DNA of 64,000 nucleotides from positions 22,972-86,971 of the forward strand of contig JABZKU010000008.1 in NCBI GenBank assembly GCA_015257125.1. The letters run 5' to 3'. The notes under the pieces were generated by a model. That model was not told the DNA's origin and did no database searches. It worked only from the letters and a program-made list of their open reading frames with translations. The position numbers and the translations under genes are program-made. This document shows positions 45,220-52,682 of this stretch, one piece after another. The stretch is from Prevotellaceae bacterium (lineage in GTDB: Bacteria > Bacteroidota > Bacteroidia > Bacteroidales > Bacteroidaceae). Numbering within the stretch: position 1 is the stretch's first letter; every line of letters begins with the position of its first letter.

Positions 45220-46640
45220 TTAGGACGGATTACAAGATACGAAGCTTTTGAACGATAATTAACAGCCTCGTTTGCTCCATTATACTCGAAGCCATCCTTG
45301 CTGTCAACATACAGAAAATAACCATTACACTTGCCGCTCCATCCTGCATTGATGTGATAGACGTGTCTCACGGTTGTCTTCCAACGTTTCCAAAAAAGGG
45401 AACCGTACCGCTGACGCTTATTAAAATCGACTATACCGTCAATTACATAGGTGTGATAGCGCAAATCGAACTGAGAAAGCACTCCTAACGAACTTGCGCC
45501 TGCAGTCATGATCACAAAACAATTGTCAGGGTGCTCAAAGTACTCTTTTACCACACGTGCGTTCTCTGACCATCCATAACCATCAAAATCGCCGTTCGCG
45601 ACTACGCAATTATCATATCTTGAATGGATATATGAACCCAAGAGCGGGCGAATAAAATCCTTTGCATCAGTATTAAAGATCATCGTACTGCTTCCAATCT
45701 TTGTAGGGCTGCAATTCGCTGTAAGCCAACCCAAGAAACGTTGAGTCTCATAAACCAAAGAAGTACTATCATTCATATTTTCCCACAACACGCGTTCACC
45801 ATTATGATACTTCAAATCCCTGAATCCGGGATAATTGCGAAGCGCATATAATACCTGTCCATAGGCAACAGAAGTACACCCAAATGACTCTCCATCGTAA
45901 GTTCTGTTATTGGTGGGGATCTCTTTTTTGTATGCCTCAGATTTGGGGAGTCCGACTATTGAAAATACGCCATTTTGGTTATCCCGCAGTTGCTGCCCCC
46001 ACTTTACGTTCTTAAGCTTTGGCGCTGCCTCACGTATTTTTATCCACCCATCCGCCATCATTTGTTCTGGCGTTTTTTTCTCGTAGTTAGTACTCTGATT
46101 TCCTAGACTCTGACTTCGAGTATGTTTCTGCTCACCGAGGTATTCTTCCCACTTCTGGTCGAAATACACAATTTCGTTTTTCTGTCCCTCTTGAGCCTGC
46201 TGCAAACGATACTGCATATACTCAGTGTTTAGCGAGTCAGGAGAAAAAGCTCCGTCGTCCAACACGGCAAATACAGGGAAGGTACGTTTATCCTTAGACA
46301 CCACGGCATAACCGCGTCCATCTTTGAGCGTTACAAAGTAGAAATTCTTTGTCACACTGTCCGTCAATGCTGTTGCTCCGCGTGTCCTGCGTGCGCCTTC
46401 CAGATCAACCACTGCTTCAACTTCTCGATTGTCCGTCGCAACTGCACCACGAACTCCATTCGCCGGTTGTTCTGATAAAAAATCGCTCACCGCAGATGCA
46501 GCTTCTTGCGGACTCAAACGAAAGGCAGAAACATCATTTCTGCTTGCTTCTGTTACCTTAGGGCGAATCTCTTCATCACTACCACAAGCACAAACCAATG
46601 CCGGCAAGACGAGGAGCAAACCTACTTTTTTAATTGACAT
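45216..46640 (-). CDS. C10-family cysteine protease lipoprotein (streptopain-like)
   Basis: 474 aa from the ATG at 46640. A lipoprotein signal ends around Cys17 or Cys19 (GLLLVLPALVCAC). The propeptide (residues about 40-150) has the Spi/C10 pattern YFVTLKDGRGYAVVSKDKRTFPVFAVLDDG. Catalytic Cys255 lies in GESFGCTSVAYGQVLYAL and His396 in RYHTYVIDGI. A Trp-containing INAGWSGKCNGYF follows, as in SpeB. It is an extracellular or surface papain-fold protease activated by removal of the propeptide. Base composition is more AT-rich than the core genes. Own promoter; coupled to the downstream small lipoprotein. Confidence 0.9.
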   Translation of the reverse strand: MSIKKVGLLLVLPALVCACGSDEEIRPKVTEASRNDVSAFRLSPQEAASAVSDFLSEQPANGVRGAVATDNREVEAVVDLEGARRTRGATALTDSVTKNFYFVTLKDGRGYAVVSKDKRTFPVFAVLDDGAFSPDSLNTEYMQYRLQQAQEGQKNEIVYFDQKWEEYLGEQKHTRSQSLGNQSTNYEKKTPEQMMADGWIKIREAAPKLKNVKWGQQLRDNQNGVFSIVGLPKSEAYKKEIPTNNRTYDGESFGCTSVAYGQVLYALRNYPGFRDLKYHNGERVLWENMNDSTSLVYETQRFLGWLTANCSPTKIGSSTMIFNTDAKDFIRPLLGSYIHSRYDNCVVANGDFDGYGWSENARVVKEYFEHPDNCFVIMTAGASSLGVLSQFDLRYHTYVIDGIVDFNKRQRYGSLFWKRWKTTVRHVYHINAGWSGKCNGYFLYVDSKDGFEYNGANEAVNYRSKASYLVIRPK

Positions 46641-46666
46641 AGTACAAATATTATTATTGAACAGCG

Positions 46667-46674
46667 CAAAGATA
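46667..46674 (-). promoter_or_regulatory. Promoter of the C10 protease operon
   Basis: TATCTTTG on the minus strand, 26 bp before the start at 46640. Confidence 0.7.
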
Positions 46675-46817
46675 ATGACAAAACAATCAATTAGCAAAAT
46701 TAAAATTGAACTTTTTTGCGCCTACAGAAAACAAAAACTCTGACCATTACAGCAGTTTCCCTTCTTTTTCCTCCTTTTTTGCGCAAATATTCCCCACAAG
46801 GCCGCCCAAAACACCCG

Positions 46818-48089
46818 CTACACCTCCACCACGCAATAGCAGTTGCCGCGCCGACGGTGGGCGGTCGGGAAACCCAAGCTGCGCACCTCACGGCCGAAAG
46901 TTTGGAGCGAAAGACCACGCACCGCCGCGGGACAACGGCGGCGAAAACGGTCGTACAATTCCGTCACCGTGTACCACTCGCCCGGCTCGTCGGTCGTCGG
47001 CACGCGGTAGAAGCGCGCAAAACGCTCCGCCAAAGGTGAGAAAACACGGAAGGGCGCGTTCGAGCGCTCCAAAGCCTCGGTCGTCGCCCGATCCAAATAG
47101 CAGGGCGCACCCGACAGCACCTCGCTGCGCAACTGCGCAAAGAGTTGCGCGTGGTCGATGGGCGAGCAGTCGATCGGGGCATTCACCTCCACACAGACAA
47201 AGCGGCGCGAACCCGTGGGGTCGGTCAGCACCTCGTTCACATTGCTCGTGGCGATGAACGAGGCCACGCGTGGCAGTGCCATCAACTCCTGCCGATAAGA
47301 GCGGCGCAGGGAGAGTGATTTGAGTTGCAAGAGGTTTTTGAGCGTCGCATTTTGCCGCGGCGTGTAGCGGTCGAACTCATCGAGGTTGATCAGCCCGAGT
47401 TTCGCCAAGCGCGGTTCGTGCGCAGCCGTGGCGGTGAGTTCAAACTTGTCGGCATAGTAGTCGCTCAATTCGGGGGGCATGAGCAGGCGGCAAAAGGTGC
47501 TTTTGCGCAATCCCTGTCGGCGGCTCACGAGGAGCGGCACCAAGTCATTGGCCGTCACGGTGGGGTGCGCCATCCACTGTGCCGCCAGCGCGCGCAGCCA
47601 CACCGAGAAACACTGCACCCACAGTGCGCTCGCCGAGATGCGCTCGGCCAAGGGGCGCAAGCGGTCGCGGCCGTCCCACGCGGGGAGCTGCTCCATGAAG
47701 TGGGTGAGAGGATGGTAGGCCGGGATGAGCGCCGAGTGCAGCACGCGCTCCACATCGCGCTGCCACACCCCGATGCGCGCATCGATGGCGTGGATCGCCA
47801 GGGTGTTGAAGTCCAAGGGCGCGACACGGCGGAAGGCGGCGGCCGATCCGCGCTCGCGAAATTCGGGCATCTCGGCCAGCAGGTTGTAGCGAAACTCGTG
47901 CCGCTCTTCGAGCAGGCGCAGCAGTTGCTCGTGAAGGGGCGAAGGCTTCGCCCCCTTCTCCTCCGCACGGGGCGAAACAGCGGGAACGGCCGCTGCTGCT
48001 GCGGGCTGTTCGGTACCGACGGGGGACGGTACGGAGGAAACAAAATGCCGCAGGAACCAACGGCACAAGAGACGGAAAAAATTAGGCAT
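46818..48089 (-). CDS. VapE/VirE-type P-loop ATPase with DUF3874-like C-terminus
   Basis: 423 aa from the ATG at 48089 (the frame is open to 48335 without similarity). The core VirE domain has PLTHFMEQLPAWDGRDRL, LLVSRRQGLRKSTFCRLLMPPEL (P-loop, with Arg before the Lys-Ser-Thr), LINLDEFDRYTPRQNATLKNLLQ (Walker B) and ATSNVNEVLTDPTGSRRF (sensor and Arg finger region). The C-terminus, EWYTVTELYDRFRRRCP, suits DUF3874. The N-terminal primase-like domain of full-length mobile-element VirE proteins is missing; a proline/alanine-rich linker starts instead. Such proteins occur in phages, islands and as lone genes in Bacteroidales. Helicase or replication role is inferred. Confidence 0.82.
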   Translation of the reverse strand: MPNFFRLLCRWFLRHFVSSVPSPVGTEQPAAAAAVPAVSPRAEEKGAKPSPLHEQLLRLLEERHEFRYNLLAEMPEFRERGSAAAFRRVAPLDFNTLAIHAIDARIGVWQRDVERVLHSALIPAYHPLTHFMEQLPAWDGRDRLRPLAERISASALWVQCFSVWLRALAAQWMAHPTVTANDLVPLLVSRRQGLRKSTFCRLLMPPELSDYYADKFELTATAAHEPRLAKLGLINLDEFDRYTPRQNATLKNLLQLKSLSLRRSYRQELMALPRVASFIATSNVNEVLTDPTGSRRFVCVEVNAPIDCSPIDHAQLFAQLRSEVLSGAPCYLDRATTEALERSNAPFRVFSPLAERFARFYRVPTTDEPGEWYTVTELYDRFRRRCPAAVRGLSLQTFGREVRSLGFPTAHRRRGNCYCVVEV

Positions 48090-48574
48090 AGTGTCAAGAT
48101 TTGAAGGTGAAACAAAGGGTGCCCCGCGTTCCGCGCTCGGGCTTGCGGCGGTCGGTTTTCGCCGTCGACGGCAGGGAGGAGGAAGAGCAAAGGAGAAAAC
48201 GCCACAGGGAGAGCGGCGATCGACTCCGACGCACAGCGGGGCCACACTTACCAATACAATCGAAGGGGGCGAAATGTGACAGTCGGCGCCCGAAAATTTT
48301 CTGACTTGCGCTGCGAAGCACCCGACACGGCACACACAAACCGCTCACTTTCAACATCAAAGGAGCGCATTTTTCAAAATCACAAAAAACATAAAATCAC
48401 ACTTTCTCCTCTCGTCATTTTGCTCTGCTGTGCGCTGTCGCGTTCCCCAGTCCGTCGCCTATCGGGGGTGGTGCACCCATCGACAAGCCGACAGGCCGTT
48501 GCCCCACCTTGCAGCCGCCGCACCCGCCCTCCCTGTCGCGACGAGGGAAACAACACGACTTTCACGCCAAAGTC
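48090..48574. other. Intergenic region upstream of the vapE-like gene
   Basis: About 480 bp. Several short ORFs with arginine/proline-rich composition but no recognisable family or promoter consensus. Confidence 0.45.
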
Positions 48575-48885
48575 CACTCCTTTTCGTCCAAAATGCACCA
48601 CTCTTCGCCACTCCCCCACACGCGGGTGACACGACACGCGCCCTCGCATCCGCGCTTCAGTCGAGGTGCATTTCTTGCCTTCACCCTTCACCTTCACACC
48701 TACCCACCTGATACACAAACTCTTGCACGTGAACTTCACCCTCATTTTTTGCTTCACCGAGGTGAAGGCAAAGGAGGTGAAGCCTTCACACTTATCACCC
48801 TATTGTCCAACGATTTACACGCAACAGGTGAAGAGGTGAAGGCAAAAAACGAAAAACGGCGGACGCGCCCGCGCGCGAGGAAAAC
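48575..48885 (+). repeat. Dispersed GTGAAGGC palindromic element, copy D (short)
   Basis: The same orientation as the 63.5 kb copy. Blocks: GCCTTCACCCTTCACCTTCAC (48677-48697), GGTGAAGGC (48761), GGTGAAGCCTTCACAC (48776-48791), GGTGAAGAGGTGAAGGC (48827-48843). It ends in AAAAAACGAAAAACGGCGGACGCGCCCGCGCGCG, nearly the same as the right end of copy E. It is about half as long as B and E. Confidence 0.7.
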
Positions 48886-49074
48886 ACCAAAAAGGCAGCT
48901 GGATTGCACTTCGATTTTGGGAGTACGCTATTGGGGATGCGCTACGCGAACCACCCGGTCGAAAGATTAGTCAAACGCCCTCTCTCCTCACGACTTGCGC
49001 GCCCCCACACACAAGCGGACATTTCAACACGATATCATGCTCCACTCTCTTGATGGATTGTTCCATCGTGTGAC

Positions 49075-49122
49075 AAAAAGCAACCGCAATCATTGAGTTT
49101 CAGTCTCTTTGATCGCGGTTGC
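49075..49122 (-). terminator. Terminator of the abiE operon
   Basis: GCAACCGC-A-ATCA (49080-49092) pairs with TGAT-C-GCGGTTGC (49110-49122). AAAAA at 49075-49079 gives a T-run on the minus strand. Confidence 0.7.
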
Positions 49123-49162
49123 ACTTCTTTTCTTCACTCCCAAGGTTAGATGAACCACAATT

Positions 49163-49207
49163 ATTAGTATATCGGCAGTAATGACCGTTTATTGCCGATA
49201 AACTAAT
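49163..49207. repeat. Inverted repeat at 3' end of abiE operon, same motif as the operator
   Basis: ATTAGTATATCGGCA (49163-49177) and TGCCGATAAACTAAT (49193-49207), 14 of 15 complementary. The second arm covers the abiEii stop codon. The motif ATTAGTTT(A/T)TCGGCA is the same as in the arms at 51030-51076. Confidence 0.8.
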
Positions 49208-50279
49208 CTCTGTTTCCTAAAAACTCACCGATTTTCACCCAATAGAAATAGGCTTCGGGCAAAGTTCTCTTTAGTTTGTTCAGTTTGTTATCCACCGAAG
49301 AGGCTAACGCCATAGGAACAACAGACAAGGGATCTCCGGTGTATCGTTCTACTTTTTCCTGCCCGGTTTCCATCAATGTAGCCAAATAAGCCGCCTTCGC
49401 CGCATCTGTGATGGCGTGTTCTATGTGGTAATTCCCTTTATAGAGAAGAGAGCTCAGTTTCTTTACTCCACTTTGCAACATCTTAAAGTCACCATGGCCA
49501 AGCGCTCCCCTTGTCGCAAGGCACAGGGCGGTATTCCGAATATCGTTATAAATTAGCTGCAAGTCCTCAGCAAGTTTTCGGTATTGCAGCTCTACGAGAG
49601 CTATCTTTTTGAAAGCTTCTGACGTTATTGAAAACACACTACTGCAATCGAAAAGACGCCCTACATCATAGAGTTGCTTGATAATTTCTAAGGAACAATC
49701 TCTGTCACCTTTGAGATAGGGAATACCTGTTGTATTGGGTGCAAAAGCGGTGAGTTTATCGGCTAACATATCATCAACAGAAGGGACAAACACGCTCAAT
49801 GGTTCTCCAATATGCTCAACAAATGGGGAAACGATTTCCACTTCATTGGTTTGCAGATAGTGCAAGTCTTCATAAAGCACATCCAGCAAGATGTAAGACT
49901 CCTTGTTTGCCCCATCTCGATAGGCGATGTGGTAGAAGAACTTGGAGTGACTTTTAGGGATATTCGCCCCTCTTGACTGTCGCTCTTCCAGCGTCTTCGA
50001 TACAAAGCCAAAGCGCTCAATATCTCTCAAGTAGGGCTCGATGTCAGTCCCGGGTCGACAAATGATGTCTATATCAATGGAGAGACGATGAGGAGACTGC
50101 CCCAGGATGAGCATAAGGGCAGATCCCCCCTTAAAACAAAACGGACAACCTGCACTCCGGAGCATTTCGAGTAAAGAAAGTGCCCGAATCACCTTCTCGA
50201 TAAGGTTTAAGTCTTTGTATCGAGTTTGTTCAGCAACCGACTTGATCCATTCAGCCGTGAGGCATTCTTTCTTGATCAT
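49203..50279 (-). CDS. AbiEii-type nucleotidyltransferase toxin
   Basis: 358 aa. The N-terminal nucleotidyltransferase (DUF1814/AbiEii) core has FKGGSALMLILG with the GS motif and LSIDIDIIC with the paired Asp of the DxD, near residues 47-78. A further KDR-like lysine region (DDMLADKLTAFAPNT) near 166-182 is typical. A helical C-terminal half follows (to residue 358). The type IV toxin of phage-defence AbiE systems transfers nucleotides to tRNA in the studied members. The gene is encoded 5 bp after its antitoxin, in an AT-rich segment. Confidence 0.88.
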   Translation of the reverse strand: MIKKECLTAEWIKSVAEQTRYKDLNLIEKVIRALSLLEMLRSAGCPFCFKGGSALMLILGQSPHRLSIDIDIICRPGTDIEPYLRDIERFGFVSKTLEERQSRGANIPKSHSKFFYHIAYRDGANKESYILLDVLYEDLHYLQTNEVEIVSPFVEHIGEPLSVFVPSVDDMLADKLTAFAPNTTGIPYLKGDRDCSLEIIKQLYDVGRLFDCSSVFSITSEAFKKIALVELQYRKLAEDLQLIYNDIRNTALCLATRGALGHGDFKMLQSGVKKLSSLLYKGNYHIEHAITDAAKAAYLATLMETGQEKVERYTGDPLSVVPMALASSVDNKLNKLKRTLPEAYFYWVKIGEFLGNRD

Positions 50280-50284
50280 AATCT

Positions 50285-50992
50285 TTACTTTGCAAGCAGT
50301 TGCTCGATCTTCGACTTCGCATTACGACGAGAGGCATATCGCATGAGCTGATCGGTTTTAATCCCATAAATTTGAGTTGCCTTCTCAAAAATATACGCAG
50401 CTTCTTGCCCTTGGAGATAGAAGAAGTCTTTATCACATAGAATGTCAACCAATAGTTTCTCTAAGCGCGGAGAGGAGACTCCTTCTATTTCTTGGGTCGG
50501 AGCCTCTGAAACCAGCGGTTTTACAATAAGCGACGCTTGATCTAAGTGTATGTAATCAGCGACAAAATCTGCGTCGGGGGACAGAAAAACCCTTTCCTTG
50601 CAGTCTTGCAAAAAATGAAAAACAATTTCGGTGGCATCACGATCTGTCTCTGTATAGATATTGTTATTATAAGAAAGATGGTGCTGTAGATCCGCCAGAA
50701 TTTCACCACTATAGACACAGAAAGGAAGCAAGGGGAATTGTTCCTTCAACAATTGATAAATACGGACAACCTTTGCGTTGGGGTGAGGGAAAAATTGCGG
50801 CTTTACCTCAATCGTGTATGCTCCTCGCCCGACTCGCAACAGTTGCCCTTGCTCTACCAGACGATACAAATGCCACAAAATGTTCTGTTTTGAAGTGTCA
50901 ACGAGCTCAAGTAGATTTTGTAGCAAAGCATTCGTCTGAAACACTACATTCGTTTGAGCATAGCTTATAATTTGATCTCTTACATTGGACAT
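50285..50992 (-). CDS. AbiEi-type antitoxin / DUF6577 regulator
   Basis: 235 aa. The N-terminus is a winged-helix DNA-binding domain (TSKQNILWHLYRLVEQGQLLRVGRGAYTI, residues about 32-62), as in AbiEi antitoxins. The C-terminal part (KVVRIYQLLKEQFPLLPFCVYSGEIL... to the end) matches the layout of DUF6577 proteins found before AbiEii toxins in Bacteroides. The gene comes first in the operon and is probably autoregulated through the inverted repeat in its promoter. AbiEi neutralises by regulation and without direct complex formation in known type IV systems. Confidence 0.8.
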   Translation of the reverse strand: MSNVRDQIISYAQTNVVFQTNALLQNLLELVDTSKQNILWHLYRLVEQGQLLRVGRGAYTIEVKPQFFPHPNAKVVRIYQLLKEQFPLLPFCVYSGEILADLQHHLSYNNNIYTETDRDATEIVFHFLQDCKERVFLSPDADFVADYIHLDQASLIVKPLVSEAPTQEIEGVSSPRLEKLLVDILCDKDFFYLQGQEAAYIFEKATQIYGIKTDQLMRYASRRNAKSKIEQLLAK

Positions 50993-51023
50993 AGTAACCT
51001 CCTCTATTGTCTAAATTGAACGA

Positions 51024-51031
51024 CAAAGGTA
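51024..51031 (-). promoter_or_regulatory. abiE promoter
   Basis: TACCTTTG on the minus strand, with TTTG (51052-51055, minus) 20 bp upstream. Arm one of the operator fills the spacer. Confidence 0.78.
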
Positions 51032-51076
51032 TTAGTTTTGCGGCAATAGAACAAAATAATTGCCGAAAAACTAATA
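51030..51076. promoter_or_regulatory. Operator-like inverted repeat over the abiE promoter
   Basis: TATTAGTTTTGCGGCAAT (51030-51047) and ATTGCCGAAAAACTAATA (51059-51076), 17 of 18 complementary. It spans the spacer between the -33 and -7 boxes and the region upstream. The likely binding site of the AbiEi winged helix, since characterised AbiEi proteins bind inverted repeats in their own promoter. Confidence 0.75.
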
Positions 51077-51280
51077 CAAACCAAGAGATTTTATCGCGCT
51101 TGCGCAAGCAGCACGTCTATCTCACCTCTCCTAAAAATCCATTGGTTTCAACGTTGGGGCTTTTCCTCCCCGAATCGGGTTTAGATGATTATTGGCTCGA
51201 CTCGAGGGAGCTTCGCCGTCTCAATGAGGTGGAGATAGGCCGACTGCACAGGAGGACATCATGCCCGATGCCGGACAAAC

Positions 51281-51311
51281 AAAAAGCCGCCGCTCCGAAA
51301 GAGCGACGGCT
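51281..51311 (-). terminator. Terminator of the 251-aa lipoprotein gene
   Basis: AGCCGCCGCTC (51285-51295) pairs with GAGCGACGGCT (51301-51311), one mismatch. AAAAA at 51281-51285 gives the T-run on the minus strand. Confidence 0.8.
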
Positions 51312-51336
51312 GTAGGGGGTGAGGCTAAGGGCGCGA

Positions 51337-52092
51337 TCAACCACGCTTCCAAACGCTTTCGACGGCGTTGCCTTCGCTGCGCACCAAAGTGACTTTCACG
51401 GTCGGATAGTTCTTGAGGTCTTCGGTGGGCAAGACGAGGGTGAAGCGAGCATCCATCCACTTGTAGCCTTCGGGGCTGATGAAGGGCAACAACAAACGCA
51501 GCGGGGCGCGGTTGCTTCCCTTGCGCGTTTCGAGGAGTTCTTGGGGAGTAGTCGTGACGAGCCACGCGTGGGCAGACACATCGTGAGCTTTGCCCTCGGC
51601 ATCCACACCTTCGACCTTCACGCCGCCCAGTCCACGCACGACGGCACTCTTGGGATATTCGAACTTGGCATACTTCACCTCCTTGTTCCAGCCGTAGGCG
51701 GCATTGACCTCGTAGAAGGTGCTATCTTTGGGGGTAACCTTGGCCAACGACAGGGTGTCTCCGGTCACGGTGCACGCCAAACGCGTTTCATTGCCTACTG
51801 CTTTTCCCTCTACCTTGAGACCGGTGGGCGTCACGAAGCCACCAATGACGGAGGTAGCGTCTTCGGGAAGTTTACCATTGAAGTAATCTTCGTTGACTCG
51901 GGTCACACTCGCGTCGCTGAGGATCGCATGGGGCGTCGCCGCGGGCGTCTGCCACTTACCGTCTACTAATTGGGCACGCGGTGTTTCGGGCACATTCGAC
52001 ATTTCGCCGTCCTTGTCGCAAGAGGCTACACTCAGTACGGAAACTCCTCCCAACACGAGGGAGCAAGCCAAAGAGAAGGTCATTTTCTTCAT
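51337..52092 (-). CDS. Lipoprotein of unknown function, 251 aa
   Basis: Lipobox LSVASC, with the lipidated Cys near residue 25 (MKKMTFSLACSLVLGGVSVLSVASCDKDG). The mature protein has beta-rich segments (ATSVIGGFVTPTGLKVEGKAVGNETRLACTVTGD, WMDARFTLVLPTEDLKNYPTVKVTLVRS), suggesting two small beta-sandwich modules as in many DUF-class Bacteroidales lipoproteins. It lies between AbiE and the DUF5686 gene, on its own. No substrate or partner is evident. Confidence 0.7.
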   Translation of the reverse strand: MKKMTFSLACSLVLGGVSVLSVASCDKDGEMSNVPETPRAQLVDGKWQTPAATPHAILSDASVTRVNEDYFNGKLPEDATSVIGGFVTPTGLKVEGKAVGNETRLACTVTGDTLSLAKVTPKDSTFYEVNAAYGWNKEVKYAKFEYPKSAVVRGLGGVKVEGVDAEGKAHDVSAHAWLVTTTPQELLETRKGSNRAPLRLLLPFISPEGYKWMDARFTLVLPTEDLKNYPTVKVTLVRSEGNAVESVWKRG

Positions 52093-52606
52093 AGGTAATT
52101 ATCGTTTGGATCGTTTATTGGTTCCGGGGATGAAAAACTCCATCTCCCCCTCAACAAGTCTACTGCGCCACCGAAGAGATGAGCGTGCGAAAAAACGGCA
52201 GTTTCGAATTTATTCTCGTTGAGAGATGGATGAGATTGCAAATATAAAAACTTCAAACAGCGCAAAACAAAATATACCACAAAAATGACGCAACAAACAA
52301 TTTTACCTTGTCTTTTGCCATATTAGAATATACAAAAAGCGACTAAATTCACATTTCGACAAACAAACGCAGAGATTGAATGATAAACGAAGCAAGAAAA
52401 ACACCTTTCATTGACAAACGAAAGTTTTATCGTACAGGAATAACACAACACAAGAGAACAGACACAGAATATACCACAAACAAGACATTTTTATGCATCG
52501 TTTTTTTGAGACACCGCTTGAAAAGCGAAAAATTGCGGAATACGCAAAAAAACCAATTTCCCCATTCTCGCCGGAAATGAAACGCAAGGGAGCGAAATAG
52601 TTTTCG
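52093..52606. other. AT-rich non-coding region
   Basis: About 510 bp, AT-rich, with only short unsupported ORFs. It must hold the promoter for the minus-strand lipoprotein gene; AAATATAAAAACTTC near 52240 is a loose candidate only. Confidence 0.45.
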
Positions 52607-52614
52607 TATCTTTG
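52607..52614 (+). promoter_or_regulatory. Promoter of the DUF5686 gene
   Basis: TATCTTTG, 69 bp before the start codon. Confidence 0.7.
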
Positions 52615-52682
52615 TGCCCGTCCACCGGTTTGCACGGAGAGCCGTGCCCGGGGTCTCACACAACTTTTTTACTTTCATCGCA

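Noticed and set aside
46818..51076. Prophage or integrative element around the vapE-like gene and AbiE
   Set aside because: No integrase, structural, mobilisation or att-like tRNA disruption is present. The cluster looks like separate small acquisitions.
51007..51315. Plus-strand ORF (102 codons) covering the abiE operator
   Set aside because: It overlaps the abiE promoter/operator and the terminator of the next gene and has no recognisable domain.
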